A DNA stretch of 27,584 nt. Origin: a virus. This document shows, piece after piece, positions 1 through 5,813 of this stretch. The DNA lies in IMG/VR virus record IMGVR_UViG_3300006919_000334, positions 1 to 27,584 of that record; one strand, given 5' to 3'. The position numbers were made by a program, and so were the translations under genes. Below the pieces are notes generated by a model, which ran no database searches, was not told the DNA's origin, and worked only from the letters and a program-made list of their open reading frames with translations. Position 1 is the stretch's first letter; every line of letters begins with the position of its first letter.

Positions 1-2
1 AG

Positions 3-143
3 GAATTAAATGGTTGGTCTATGCAAACAGTTGGTGTTCAACTGTTAATGGAAGACAAGGACATTTCTCGTAACATAGCCGAGCGTCTTGTTGATGCTTG
101 GTGTATTAAAAAGGAAGTAAGTAGTGAAAAAGTTCGCAGTTGA
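3..143 (+). CDS. 3' end of an unidentified small phage gene (partial)
   Basis: The frame beginning at base 3 is open from the window edge to a TGA at 141-143, giving 46 residues that end in AWCIKKEVSSEKVRS. The composition is helical and charged, and no family is recognised. The true start may lie left of the window, or at the ATG at 21, which would give a 40-residue protein. Its last 20 bases overlap the next gene, which starts with GTG at 124. Such overlaps are common in this operon and support a real gene, but the evidence is thin. Confidence 0.45.
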   Translation, partial: ELNGWSMQTVGVQLLMEDKDISRNIAERLVDAWCIKKEVSSEKVRS

Positions 144-309
144 ATGGAATATCTTATGCTATGGTACTATTGGAGTAGAAGCTGAATGTGAAGATGAAGC
201 TAGAGATTTAATTGAAAATAGCTCTGACCCCCAAGAAATGGCTCGTAATTGTTTTTATGACTACGATGTGCAAATTGAAGAAGTAAGAGTAGTAAAGGAA
301 GATAAATAA
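124..309 (+). CDS. small acidic phage protein, 61 aa, unknown function
   Basis: The gene starts at a GTG preceded by AAGGA at a suitable distance. The protein has an N-terminal strand-like stretch (KFAVEWNILCYGTIGVEAE), an acidic helix (EDEARDLIE) and another strand near the end (VQIEEVRVV). This beta-alpha-beta outline with VEAE followed by a D/E-E-A helix resembles small DpnD/PcfM-like accessory proteins seen in phages and mobile elements, but the match is only a pattern. It overlaps the upstream partial frame by 20 bases, and its stop codon shares bases with the start of the next microprotein (TAATG at 307-311). The function is unknown. Confidence 0.65.
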   Translation: MKKFAVEWNILCYGTIGVEAECEDEARDLIENSSDPQEMARNCFYDYDVQIEEVRVVKEDK

Positions 310-383
310 TGGCTATTACAGGGGTATTTCTATTGATAATTAGTTTAATTGTGTTTTATTTAATCGTAATAAAGGAGATATAA
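309..383 (+). CDS. 24-residue single-span membrane microprotein
   Basis: An ATG at 309 opens a 24-codon frame, MAITGVFLLIISLIVFYLIV followed by IKEI, that stops at 381-383. Nearly the whole peptide is one hydrophobic helix ending in a short charged tail, as expected for a single membrane span. It joins both neighbours by TAATG overlaps: the stop of the 61-residue gene overlaps its start, and its stop overlaps the ATG of the gene at 383. Its last codons also contain the AAAGGAG ribosome site of that next gene. Translational coupling at both ends makes it a likely real gene. The role is unknown; a membrane or superinfection function is only a guess. Confidence 0.6.
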   Translation: MAITGVFLLIISLIVFYLIVIKEI

Positions 384-868
384 TGGGTTTAGATATGTAT
401 TTAGACAGTCATCATTACTATGGCGGTAAGTATAAGAATGATAACGCTGATAAAGAGTATTATCAACACACATTAGAAGTATCTGGGGATTTTGCAAAAG
501 AACGTGGTATTGATAAGAACAATATTGCTGAAATTGTATTAAACGTTGCTTATTGGAGAAAAGCAAATGCTATTCACGGATGGTTTGTAACTAATGTTCA
601 AGATGGTGTCGATGATTGCAAAAGGGCTTATTGCAGTCCAAAACAGTTAAAAAAGTTGGTGTCAGTTTGTAAAGAAACACTTAAGGCATTGGATGATAAA
701 GATTATTCTTTAGCTCTAGAGTTGTTGCCTCCAACAGAAGGTTTTTTCTTTGGAGACTATGATGTTACCAATGATTGGTATCGTCATGAGATAGAAGATA
801 CCATCAAGCAAGTGGAATTGGCTCTAAGTAAGCCAGGAGATACGTTTTACTATACAAGCAGTTGGTAG
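383..868 (+). CDS. conserved phage protein of the MGLDMY family, unknown function
   Basis: This 161-residue protein begins MGLDMYL and has a central YWRKANAIHGWFVTNVQ block followed by DDC. Near the end it has LPPTEGFFFGDYD, a conserved tryptophan-tyrosine helix and the terminal YYTSSW. These blocks recur in a widespread family of tailed-phage proteins of similar length whose function is not known. The length is typical, so the gene looks intact. The ribosome site AAAGGAG lies inside the end of the preceding microprotein, and the ATG overlaps that gene's TAA. A strong hairpin terminator follows directly. Confidence 0.85.
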   Translation: MGLDMYLDSHHYYGGKYKNDNADKEYYQHTLEVSGDFAKERGIDKNNIAEIVLNVAYWRKANAIHGWFVTNVQDGVDDCKRAYCSPKQLKKLVSVCKETLKALDDKDYSLALELLPPTEGFFFGDYDVTNDWYRHEIEDTIKQVELALSKPGDTFYYTSSW

Positions 869-879
869 AGTAAGTGGGT

Positions 880-912
880 AATAAGGGGGCGATTCTATGT
901 CACCCCCTTATT
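880..912. terminator. bidirectional hairpin terminator between convergent genes
   Basis: AATAAGGGGG (880-889) and CCCCCTTATT (903-912) form a perfect 10-bp stem with a 13-base loop. The hairpin sits between the stop of the rightward gene at 868 and the stop of the leftward repressor at 922. AT-rich ends on both sides fit intrinsic termination in either direction; the + strand side continues TTATTTAATTAG. Confidence 0.85.
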
Positions 913-921
913 TAATTAGAA

Positions 922-1686
922 TCAGTTTTCTATAAACTGAATTTTTGATTTTACAGTTAAATTTAGCCAGTTAACCTTATTGTACGTAATCGTATGAACT
1001 TTATTTACCCCATCCTTACAAATATAAGTAACTGGAACAGGTAAATAATGATTGCCAACTATATTTTTAAGTGTATCAAATACATAAGGCATCGTTTTAG
1101 CGTGGTCTTGCATAATCTTTGCAGAATCAGAATCCAACAATTCATTAATTGGATGTGTATTTATATCTTCGCAGTTATCTCCTACACGAAAATAATTGCT
1201 TAATTCATCTTCAGTATAACCAAGTCTTTTTGCTAGTGGAGCCATAGTATCTATATTTGTAATAGAACGACCTATTTTAAAACCATTTCTTACTAGTTTG
1301 ACATCAACCATATAATCAAATTCAAGCATATCCCAATGAGTACTTTCTGCTTGTTTCTCTCTTAATACACTCTTTAATTCGTCTATTTCTGTTTTTTGAT
1401 AAGCTATCTTATCTTTTTGTAATCCTATTAAATAACGAGGGTCTATTTCGTCTTCTCCACTGGATTCGCTACTGGTTGAAGAATTAAAACCTATTGTCAT
1501 CTTTTCTCCTTTTTTAAATAAATCACCGTATTTATGCACAACTTTTAAATAATTACTATCTCTTATTTCAGATTTTTTAGACACCCAAGCATAAAGAGTG
1601 TTTCTAGATATGCCAGTTTGCCTTGAAATCTCAGTGAGAGGTATTGGCGTATTGCTTAACCACTCTAACATATCATTTTTGCCCAT
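922..1686 (-). CDS. HTH repressor with C-terminal PAS-like sensor domain
   Basis: This 254-residue protein is the best candidate for the lysogeny repressor. Residues 17-37 (LTEISRQTGISRNTLYAWVSK) form a helix-turn-helix. Residues 62-83 are a Ser/Glu-rich linker and 85-115 a heptad-like coiled coil probably used for dimerisation. Residues about 140-245 look like a PAS domain: a helix ending LGYTEDEL, then a later strand pair with ICKDGVNKVHTITYNKVNW. There is no visible S24 peptidase (LexA/CI-type cleavage) domain. The gene is transcribed away from the 1813 gene across a 126-base gap holding an operator-like inverted repeat, which is classic repressor geometry. An AGGAG lies just upstream of the ATG. 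The PAS assignment is by pattern; the HTH is clear. Confidence 0.75.
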   Translation of the reverse strand: MGKNDMLEWLSNTPIPLTEISRQTGISRNTLYAWVSKKSEIRDSNYLKVVHKYGDLFKKGEKMTIGFNSSTSSESSGEDEIDPRYLIGLQKDKIAYQKTEIDELKSVLREKQAESTHWDMLEFDYMVDVKLVRNGFKIGRSITNIDTMAPLAKRLGYTEDELSNYFRVGDNCEDINTHPINELLDSDSAKIMQDHAKTMPYVFDTLKNIVGNHYLPVPVTYICKDGVNKVHTITYNKVNWLNLTVKSKIQFIEN

Positions 1687-1812
1687 ATATACTCCTATAT
1701 ATTATTCCTAACCATACAAAATTAACAATAAAAATTGAAATTTGCCAACAAGTTTGTAAAAAATAGAACTTGTTATATATGTATACTTTAACTAACTTAC
1801 AGGACAACTAAC
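1687..1812. promoter_or_regulatory. divergent promoter/operator region of the lysis-lysogeny switch
   Basis: The gap between the leftward repressor and the rightward 106-residue gene contains a perfect inverted repeat, AACAAGTT (1747-1754) and AACTTGTT (1767-1774). Its arm centres are 20 bp apart, two helical turns, as expected for a dimeric repressor. A -10-like TATACT lies at 1782-1787, immediately right of the repeat, so bound repressor would block rightward transcription. On the other strand TTGTTA and TAATAT with an 18-base spacer could drive the repressor gene. Promoter boxes are inferred; the inverted repeat is seen directly. Confidence 0.6.
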
Positions 1813-2133
1813 ATGAGATTAGATACATTAATTACCACAGAAACAAAGAACAGCTTATTAAACCTTTCACTATCTCTTAAACGTAGTAATATAGACAGAC
1901 AGAGAGCATTAGTTAAGGGAGATTATTACGCTGATGAAATAACAAAGATACGTCATCTTAGTAAAAAACAACTTGTTAAGTTTATTGAACAGAAACGTAA
2001 TAAACCAAGTGTTAAGCTTGGTATCAAAATTGCCCACTCGAGCTCTACGAAGATGTATAGAATGCTGGATAGAAAAGTTCATCAAGATATCGAATTGATA
2101 AATTATGCTAGAAATCGTTTGTATGCTTCTTAA
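1813..2133 (+). CDS. 106-aa basic protein, first gene of the rightward operon (possible early regulator)
   Basis: The protein is rich in Lys and Arg (RLDTLITTETKNSLLNLSLS at the start, then several basic helices) and has no recognisable domain. It is the first gene transcribed from the repressor-controlled region, with AGGA at 1801-1804 serving an ATG at 1813. That is the position where lambda-like phages place Cro- or N-like regulators. A strong intrinsic terminator follows it and separates it from the replication operon. An antirepressor or antiterminator role would fit the position, but nothing in the sequence proves it. It could equally be a small nucleic-acid-binding protein of another kind. 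Confidence 0.65.
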   Translation: MRLDTLITTETKNSLLNLSLSLKRSNIDRQRALVKGDYYADEITKIRHLSKKQLVKFIEQKRNKPSVKLGIKIAHSSSTKMYRMLDRKVHQDIELINYARNRLYAS

Positions 2134-2146
2134 CGAAGAGCACCCC

Positions 2147-2202
2147 TGGTACGCCTCCTCCTTCCTTACCCGATACTACAATTGGGGGCGTACCATATTT
2201 TT
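2147..2202 (+). terminator. strong intrinsic terminator before the replication operon
   Basis: TGGTACGCCTCC (2147-2158) pairs with GGGGGCGTACCA (2184-2195) over 12 positions including one G-U. A 25-base pyrimidine-rich loop lies between the arms, and the stem is followed by ATTTTT. It lies between the 106-residue gene and the MazG-like gene, so rightward transcription must read through it or restart after it. Confidence 0.8.
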
Positions 2203-2211
2203 AATAGAATT

Positions 2212-2637
2212 ATGAGTAACAAACAGATTGTCAAGTTAATCGAAGAACGATTAGAGCTTGGCAAACGAGAATACACCGAGCAATTGGATGTAAACGATGG
2301 TCGAAACTGGCTTCAAGAGGCACTTGAAGAAGCGTTGGACCTTTGTGTTTATCTAACTGCTGAAATACAAAAGAGAATAGAAAGACCTTATAGGTATATC
2401 GCAACTGCAAGGCTAGAAGACCACGATAATGGTCTTTATCAAATAGAATCAAGTGGACGCTTAACATGGCATAAAATACAGGAAGAAATAGCAATATTAA
2501 TAAACGATGGAGCTTTTGGTGATGATAAAAACGATTGGATGTCTGTATACATAGACACTTGTGTCGAATTGACCCCAGATGGAGATACAGACGGTATATT
2601 CATTGATGGGTATCAAGAAGTTGATAGGTTGCTTTAA
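2212..2637 (+). CDS. MazG-like nucleotide pyrophosphohydrolase domain protein
   Basis: The start chosen is ATG 2212, giving 141 residues. An upstream TTG at 2182 lies inside the terminator and is unlikely. Residues 1-57 match the all-alpha NTP pyrophosphatase pattern of phage MazG-like proteins: a first helix (IVKLIEERLELGKREY), a short loop with NDGRNW, then LQEALEEALDLCVYLTAEI carrying the E-E-x-x-D metal-binding motif. Family members hydrolyse (d)NTPs to (d)NMPs and pyrophosphate, and some phage versions influence nucleotide pools or alarmone signalling. The remaining ~85 residues are an acidic alpha/beta extension with no recognised family. No clear Shine-Dalgarno precedes the ATG, which is odd for this genome. 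Confidence 0.65.
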   Translation: MSNKQIVKLIEERLELGKREYTEQLDVNDGRNWLQEALEEALDLCVYLTAEIQKRIERPYRYIATARLEDHDNGLYQIESSGRLTWHKIQEEIAILINDGAFGDDKNDWMSVYIDTCVELTPDGDTDGIFIDGYQEVDRLL

Positions 2638-2649
2638 AAAGGACTACGA

Positions 2650-2880
2650 ATGAGAAAAATATACAAAGTAATACTATTGCAAGATGGAATAACCACTGTT
2701 GACACAAGATTCTTTACAAGTGGAAAAGAAGCAATAAAATATGGAGAGTTTCAATCTAAAGCAATGTCATATGAAGAGTTTGACCATGCAGTATCAGTTA
2801 CTTATGAAATAAAAGCATTGAGAAAACCCACTCGTCAAAAAGAATGGGTAAGGTTTATCAATCTTCATGGAACTGTATAA
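2650..2880 (+). CDS. 76-aa hypothetical protein
   Basis: A good AAAGGA site precedes the ATG. The protein opens with a beta strand (KIYKVILLQDGITTVDTRFF), then has a helix (GKEAIKYGEF) and another strand (AVSVTYEIKAL), a small alpha/beta outline. No family is recognised. It is followed closely by the histone-fold candidate, with 11 bases between its stop and the chosen start of that gene. Confidence 0.65.
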   Translation: MRKIYKVILLQDGITTVDTRFFTSGKEAIKYGEFQSKAMSYEEFDHAVSVTYEIKALRKPTRQKEWVRFINLHGTV

Positions 2881-2891
2881 TAAAAAAGCTT

Positions 2892-3098
2892 ATGAATAGA
2901 CCAACACAAACAAACATAAAAAAGATATTTAGAGAAGCTGGTGTCCAATTAGGCACCCAATCCATAAATATGATAGAGAAAGAGATGGTATTCCTTGCCC
3001 AAAGAATGGCTATTCGCTGTAGGGAAGGAAACCTTAAACGATTAACTCCAGAATTATTCTGGGTAGCAATGGGGAGACAAAATGGGTCATCTTATTGA
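2892..3098 (+). CDS. candidate histone-fold small DNA-binding protein, 68 aa
   Basis: From ATG 2892 the protein is 68 residues, the size of a single archaeal histone. Its order of helices follows the histone fold: a short helix NIKKIFREAGV, a long central helix from about TQSINMIEKEMVFL to MAIRCREG, then KRLTPELFWVAMGRQ. The last part resembles the KRKT-x-x-x-D-x-x-x-A-L-x-R-Q turn and helix of histone H4, and the first resembles I-R-R-L-x-R-x-G-G-V. The central helix appears about one turn shorter than in archaeal histones. If correct, it would bind or wrap phage DNA, or act as a transcription or replication accessory factor. An ATG at 2844 in the same frame lies inside the previous gene and would add 16 unrelated residues. 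The last 17 bases overlap the DUF932 gene. The assignment rests on pattern reading only. Confidence 0.45.
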   Translation: MNRPTQTNIKKIFREAGVQLGTQSINMIEKEMVFLAQRMAIRCREGNLKRLTPELFWVAMGRQNGSSY

Positions 3099-4080
3099 AA
3101 ATATGTTTTACTTGGGTGAAACCCCCTGGCATGGCTTAGGAACGCCATTAAAACAAGTTCCTACGATAGAAGAAGCGTTAGAATTGTCTGGTATGGACTT
3201 TGAGGTAAAAAAAGTACCTACTGTTTATCAAATGTATAGTGACGCAGGTGATTATATCTTAAAAGATACTGGACATTTTGTAACTATTCGTTCTGATACT
3301 AATAATCCAATAGGTAATGTTGGTAAAAAGTACGAAGTCTTGCAGAACCGTGATGCTTTTGCACCATTTGAGGTGATACAAGACTATGGATATAAATTGG
3401 AAACTGCTGGTGTGATTGACGAAGGAAAGAAAGTATGGATTCTTGCAAAGACTCCTGACACTTTTCAGGTTGGGGATGATATGATACAAGGCTTTGTCTT
3501 GTTGTATACATCTCATGATGGGTCATCTGGCAGTTGTTTTCGTGATACGTCTGTTCGTGTTGTGTGTAATAACACATTAACGTGGGCATTAGGGAAGAAA
3601 GGTGGCTATGAGTATAAGCTTAGGCATACCTCTTCTATTAATTCACGGATGAAAGAGTTAACAGGTAAGCTAGAAGAACATAAAGGAAATGTAGCACAAG
3701 CTATGGACCATATGAACCGATTCGTTGAAGTTGACATGACTCCAGAGACTCTGAAGTTATACATCGAATCTGTAATGCCTTGGTTAAAAGGCAGGCATAA
3801 AGAGTCTGTTCCAGAACTAGGAATATTTGTTCGTAACAGAGCAAAGCCTGTGTATGAAAAGATTACTGACCTATTCTACAATGGGAAAGGTAATAAAGGT
3901 AGGACGTTGTGGGATGCTTATAATGCCATTACTGAATTTCATGACCATGAGAAGAATCATAAAGACTGGGTAAAAGGTACTCAATTCGGTGCTTCTCATC
4001 GTGATAAGATGAATGCGTATAGAATAGCAACTGCAATGGCAGAACACAGTAGTAACAATACAATAATAAGTTATAACTAA
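3082..4080 (+). CDS. DUF932 (phage/plasmid-like, TIGR03299-type) protein
   Basis: This 332-residue protein begins MGHLIENMFYLGETPWHGLG. The features are typical of DUF932: an N-terminal W-H-G-L-G block, a V-x-x-x-Y-x-x-x-Q-N-R-D-AF segment (GKKYEVLQNRDAFAPFEVI), then VRVVCNNTLTWAL and LRHTSS. The length is normal for the family, which is common in phages and plasmids next to recombination and replication genes. The biochemical role is not established. GGAGA precedes the start, and the gene overlaps the upstream small gene by 17 bases. It sits directly before the annealing protein, a frequent arrangement. Confidence 0.9.
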   Translation: MGHLIENMFYLGETPWHGLGTPLKQVPTIEEALELSGMDFEVKKVPTVYQMYSDAGDYILKDTGHFVTIRSDTNNPIGNVGKKYEVLQNRDAFAPFEVIQDYGYKLETAGVIDEGKKVWILAKTPDTFQVGDDMIQGFVLLYTSHDGSSGSCFRDTSVRVVCNNTLTWALGKKGGYEYKLRHTSSINSRMKELTGKLEEHKGNVAQAMDHMNRFVEVDMTPETLKLYIESVMPWLKGRHKESVPELGIFVRNRAKPVYEKITDLFYNGKGNKGRTLWDAYNAITEFHDHEKNHKDWVKGTQFGASHRDKMNAYRIATAMAEHSSNNTIISYN

Positions 4081-4088
4081 GGAGTTAT

Positions 4089-4925
4089 ATGGAAGAAGAA
4101 AGAAATCTGTTCGCTTATAGTTTAAGAGAAGCAGATTACAAACCTTTCGTAGAAACCATTGGGGGAGGAAGCTTTGAGGCTTCCTACCTTTCATGGTCTG
4201 TTTGCTGGGATAATTTAAAATCATTATATCCCTTGGCTAGACACGAATGGATAATGTACACATATGGAGATAAACCATTTGCTGGTATTATGCAACCAGA
4301 TGGTTCTGTAATTGTGCATTGTAAAATAACCTACGAAACAGAAGATGGTGACACGTTTGTACACGATGAATATCTTGCTGTTCGTGATAATAGAAATCAG
4401 TCAGTTCAGAATCCAAATTCTGCTGAAATGGAAAACACTTATCGCAGAGCGTTAGCAAAAGGTGTTTCAACTTTAACTGGGTTTGGTATTGAATTGTGGA
4501 TGGGTGAAGACGTTAAAGAACTTCAACGACCTCAACAAAGAATGCTAAATGGCGATAGACCAACTCTAGGTGGAGTAACTGTTGACCAGAATGTAAAGTT
4601 GGACGCATTGATGCGTGACCCCTTAGCCAATCAAGAAGATAAAGATAGATTGAAAAAGATGAAAGAATCTGGTTGGGAAGGTGTTACAGAAGAGGTCGCT
4701 ACTATTTTAATAGCTGATGTAAAAGAAGGTATCGTTCAAAATAGAAAGATTACCATGGCGAAAAGAAACAAGACGATTAAACTGATTGAAAATTCTGACT
4801 TAGATGCTGATAAAATGAACAAAGCGTTAAAATGGATACAAATTGACAAGAGAACAAATCTTGAAGTTGATACATTTTTAAATAAGAATAAACTAAAGGA
4901 GAAGGCACAAAATGCAATTCACTAA
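4089..4925 (+). CDS. DUF1071 (Sak3-type) single-strand annealing protein
   Basis: Residues about 27-148 of 278 match the DUF1071 annealing family. They run from a W-x-x-x-x-D-N-L-K-S-L-Y-P helix (WSVCWDNLKSLYP), through a strand pair with DGSVIVHCKITY and EYLAVRDNRNQSV, to ENTYRRALAKGVSTLTGFGI followed by L-W-M-G-E-D. This block is the usual signature of these phage recombinases, which anneal complementary single strands during recombination-dependent replication and repair. The C-terminal 130 residues are Lys-rich and helical. TAAGGAG precedes the ATG. The gene overlaps the SSB-like gene by 14 bases, and a Holliday junction resolvase lies further down the same operon, giving a coherent recombination module. 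Confidence 0.8.
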   Translation: MEEERNLFAYSLREADYKPFVETIGGGSFEASYLSWSVCWDNLKSLYPLARHEWIMYTYGDKPFAGIMQPDGSVIVHCKITYETEDGDTFVHDEYLAVRDNRNQSVQNPNSAEMENTYRRALAKGVSTLTGFGIELWMGEDVKELQRPQQRMLNGDRPTLGGVTVDQNVKLDALMRDPLANQEDKDRLKKMKESGWEGVTEEVATILIADVKEGIVQNRKITMAKRNKTIKLIENSDLDADKMNKALKWIQIDKRTNLEVDTFLNKNKLKEKAQNAIH

Positions 4926-5502
4926 TAGTAAGAGTGGTGGTGGAAATGGTGGCTCGACAAAATATCCTAAAGGGGTATTTGTTGACCTTATTACTATCAC
5001 AAAAGCTGAGAACTCAGACTCAGAATGGAATGATTGTAATATTTTCATTGAAGGAGAATCTCCTCACGGAAAATACCCTAAGAAATTTTTCTTAGGTGGC
5101 AAACATCATAAAGATGGAAAGACCATGTTGGATTGGGGTAGCAGTAAGAACGATACGCCAAGTGGAAGTTGGAAAGTGTGTGCTTTTATCGAAGCTGTAA
5201 CTGGTAAAAAGCCTAACGAAATCGAGTTAAATGACGATGGTAGTATAGCTGGAACTCAACTCGCTGACCTTTTAGGTCGTCAGGTTTATATCTTACAGTA
5301 CGAATCCAATGGTAAATACTCTAGAGAAACTTGGTTTTACTTTGGAGATGTCGAAGGCGGTCAAGAATTCCTTCTTGATAAATGGAAAGGTATGTCTTCT
5401 CCCCCAAAAGGTTATAAGCACCAATCTGCAAACGGAGCTTTAAATAACCTATGGAATGAAGGAGCTGAAGTAGAAAAGAAAGAGGTCGGATTACCGTTTT
5501 AA
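4912..5502 (+). CDS. SSB-like single-stranded-DNA-binding protein
   Basis: The 196-residue protein has a Gly/Ser-rich start. A beta-rich core follows (FVDLITITKAENSDSEWNDC, then a KKFFLGGKHHKDG hairpin and QVYILQYESNGKYS), suited to an OB fold. The acidic C-terminal tail ends EVGLPF and resembles the I/L-P-F tip through which bacterial SSB recruits partner proteins. Its position immediately after the annealing protein supports binding of single strands during recombination. AAAGGAG precedes the ATG, and the last base of its stop codon is the first base of the next ATG (TAATG). OB-fold assignment is inferred from strand pattern, tail and context. Confidence 0.6.
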   Translation: MQFTNSKSGGGNGGSTKYPKGVFVDLITITKAENSDSEWNDCNIFIEGESPHGKYPKKFFLGGKHHKDGKTMLDWGSSKNDTPSGSWKVCAFIEAVTGKKPNEIELNDDGSIAGTQLADLLGRQVYILQYESNGKYSRETWFYFGDVEGGQEFLLDKWKGMSSPPKGYKHQSANGALNNLWNEGAEVEKKEVGLPF

Positions 5503-5813
5503 TGGCTTACGACTTTTCAAAAGTTATGGGTATCAAGGGGCGTAGCAATGAAGCTATGCTCCTTGAATGGCTAAAAAGCAGAAAAGACACCTTAATAGGT
5601 GCTCATGAAGTTCAATTAAGTGCTGTTGAGTATATCCGTACAATATTCCAGAAACCTGTCACACCAGATACTATATCTAGGTTGTGGAGAAAAATGAGAG
5701 AAGACTTTCGTACAGATAAAGAGAATTCAATTCTTTATCGTAGTGGTCTTACCTATGAAGAGCAACTTACCAATCGTGGAAAGCAGAAATACTATAGAGT
5801 GTCTGATGCCTGA
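5502..5813 (+). CDS. small winged-helix-like protein, 103 aa
   Basis: The protein has helices at EAMLLEWLKSR, EVQLSAVEYI and TPDTISRLWRKMRED, then a likely wing and an ending GKQKYYRVSDA. The order resembles a winged helix-turn-helix with TPDTISRLWRKM as recognition helix, a form often used by phage replication-initiation or regulatory proteins. It is coupled on both sides: its ATG overlaps the SSB-like stop, and its stop overlaps the PrimPol-helicase start by 8 bases. A role in loading the helicase or in origin recognition is an inference from position. Confidence 0.65.
   Translation: MAYDFSKVMGIKGRSNEAMLLEWLKSRKDTLIGAHEVQLSAVEYIRTIFQKPVTPDTISRLWRKMREDFRTDKENSILYRSGLTYEEQLTNRGKQKYYRVSDA

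Noticed and set aside
5743-5805. A start at 5743 for the PrimPol-helicase
   Set aside because: It lies 70 bases inside the preceding gene; ATG 5806 gives the short overlap typical of this operon.
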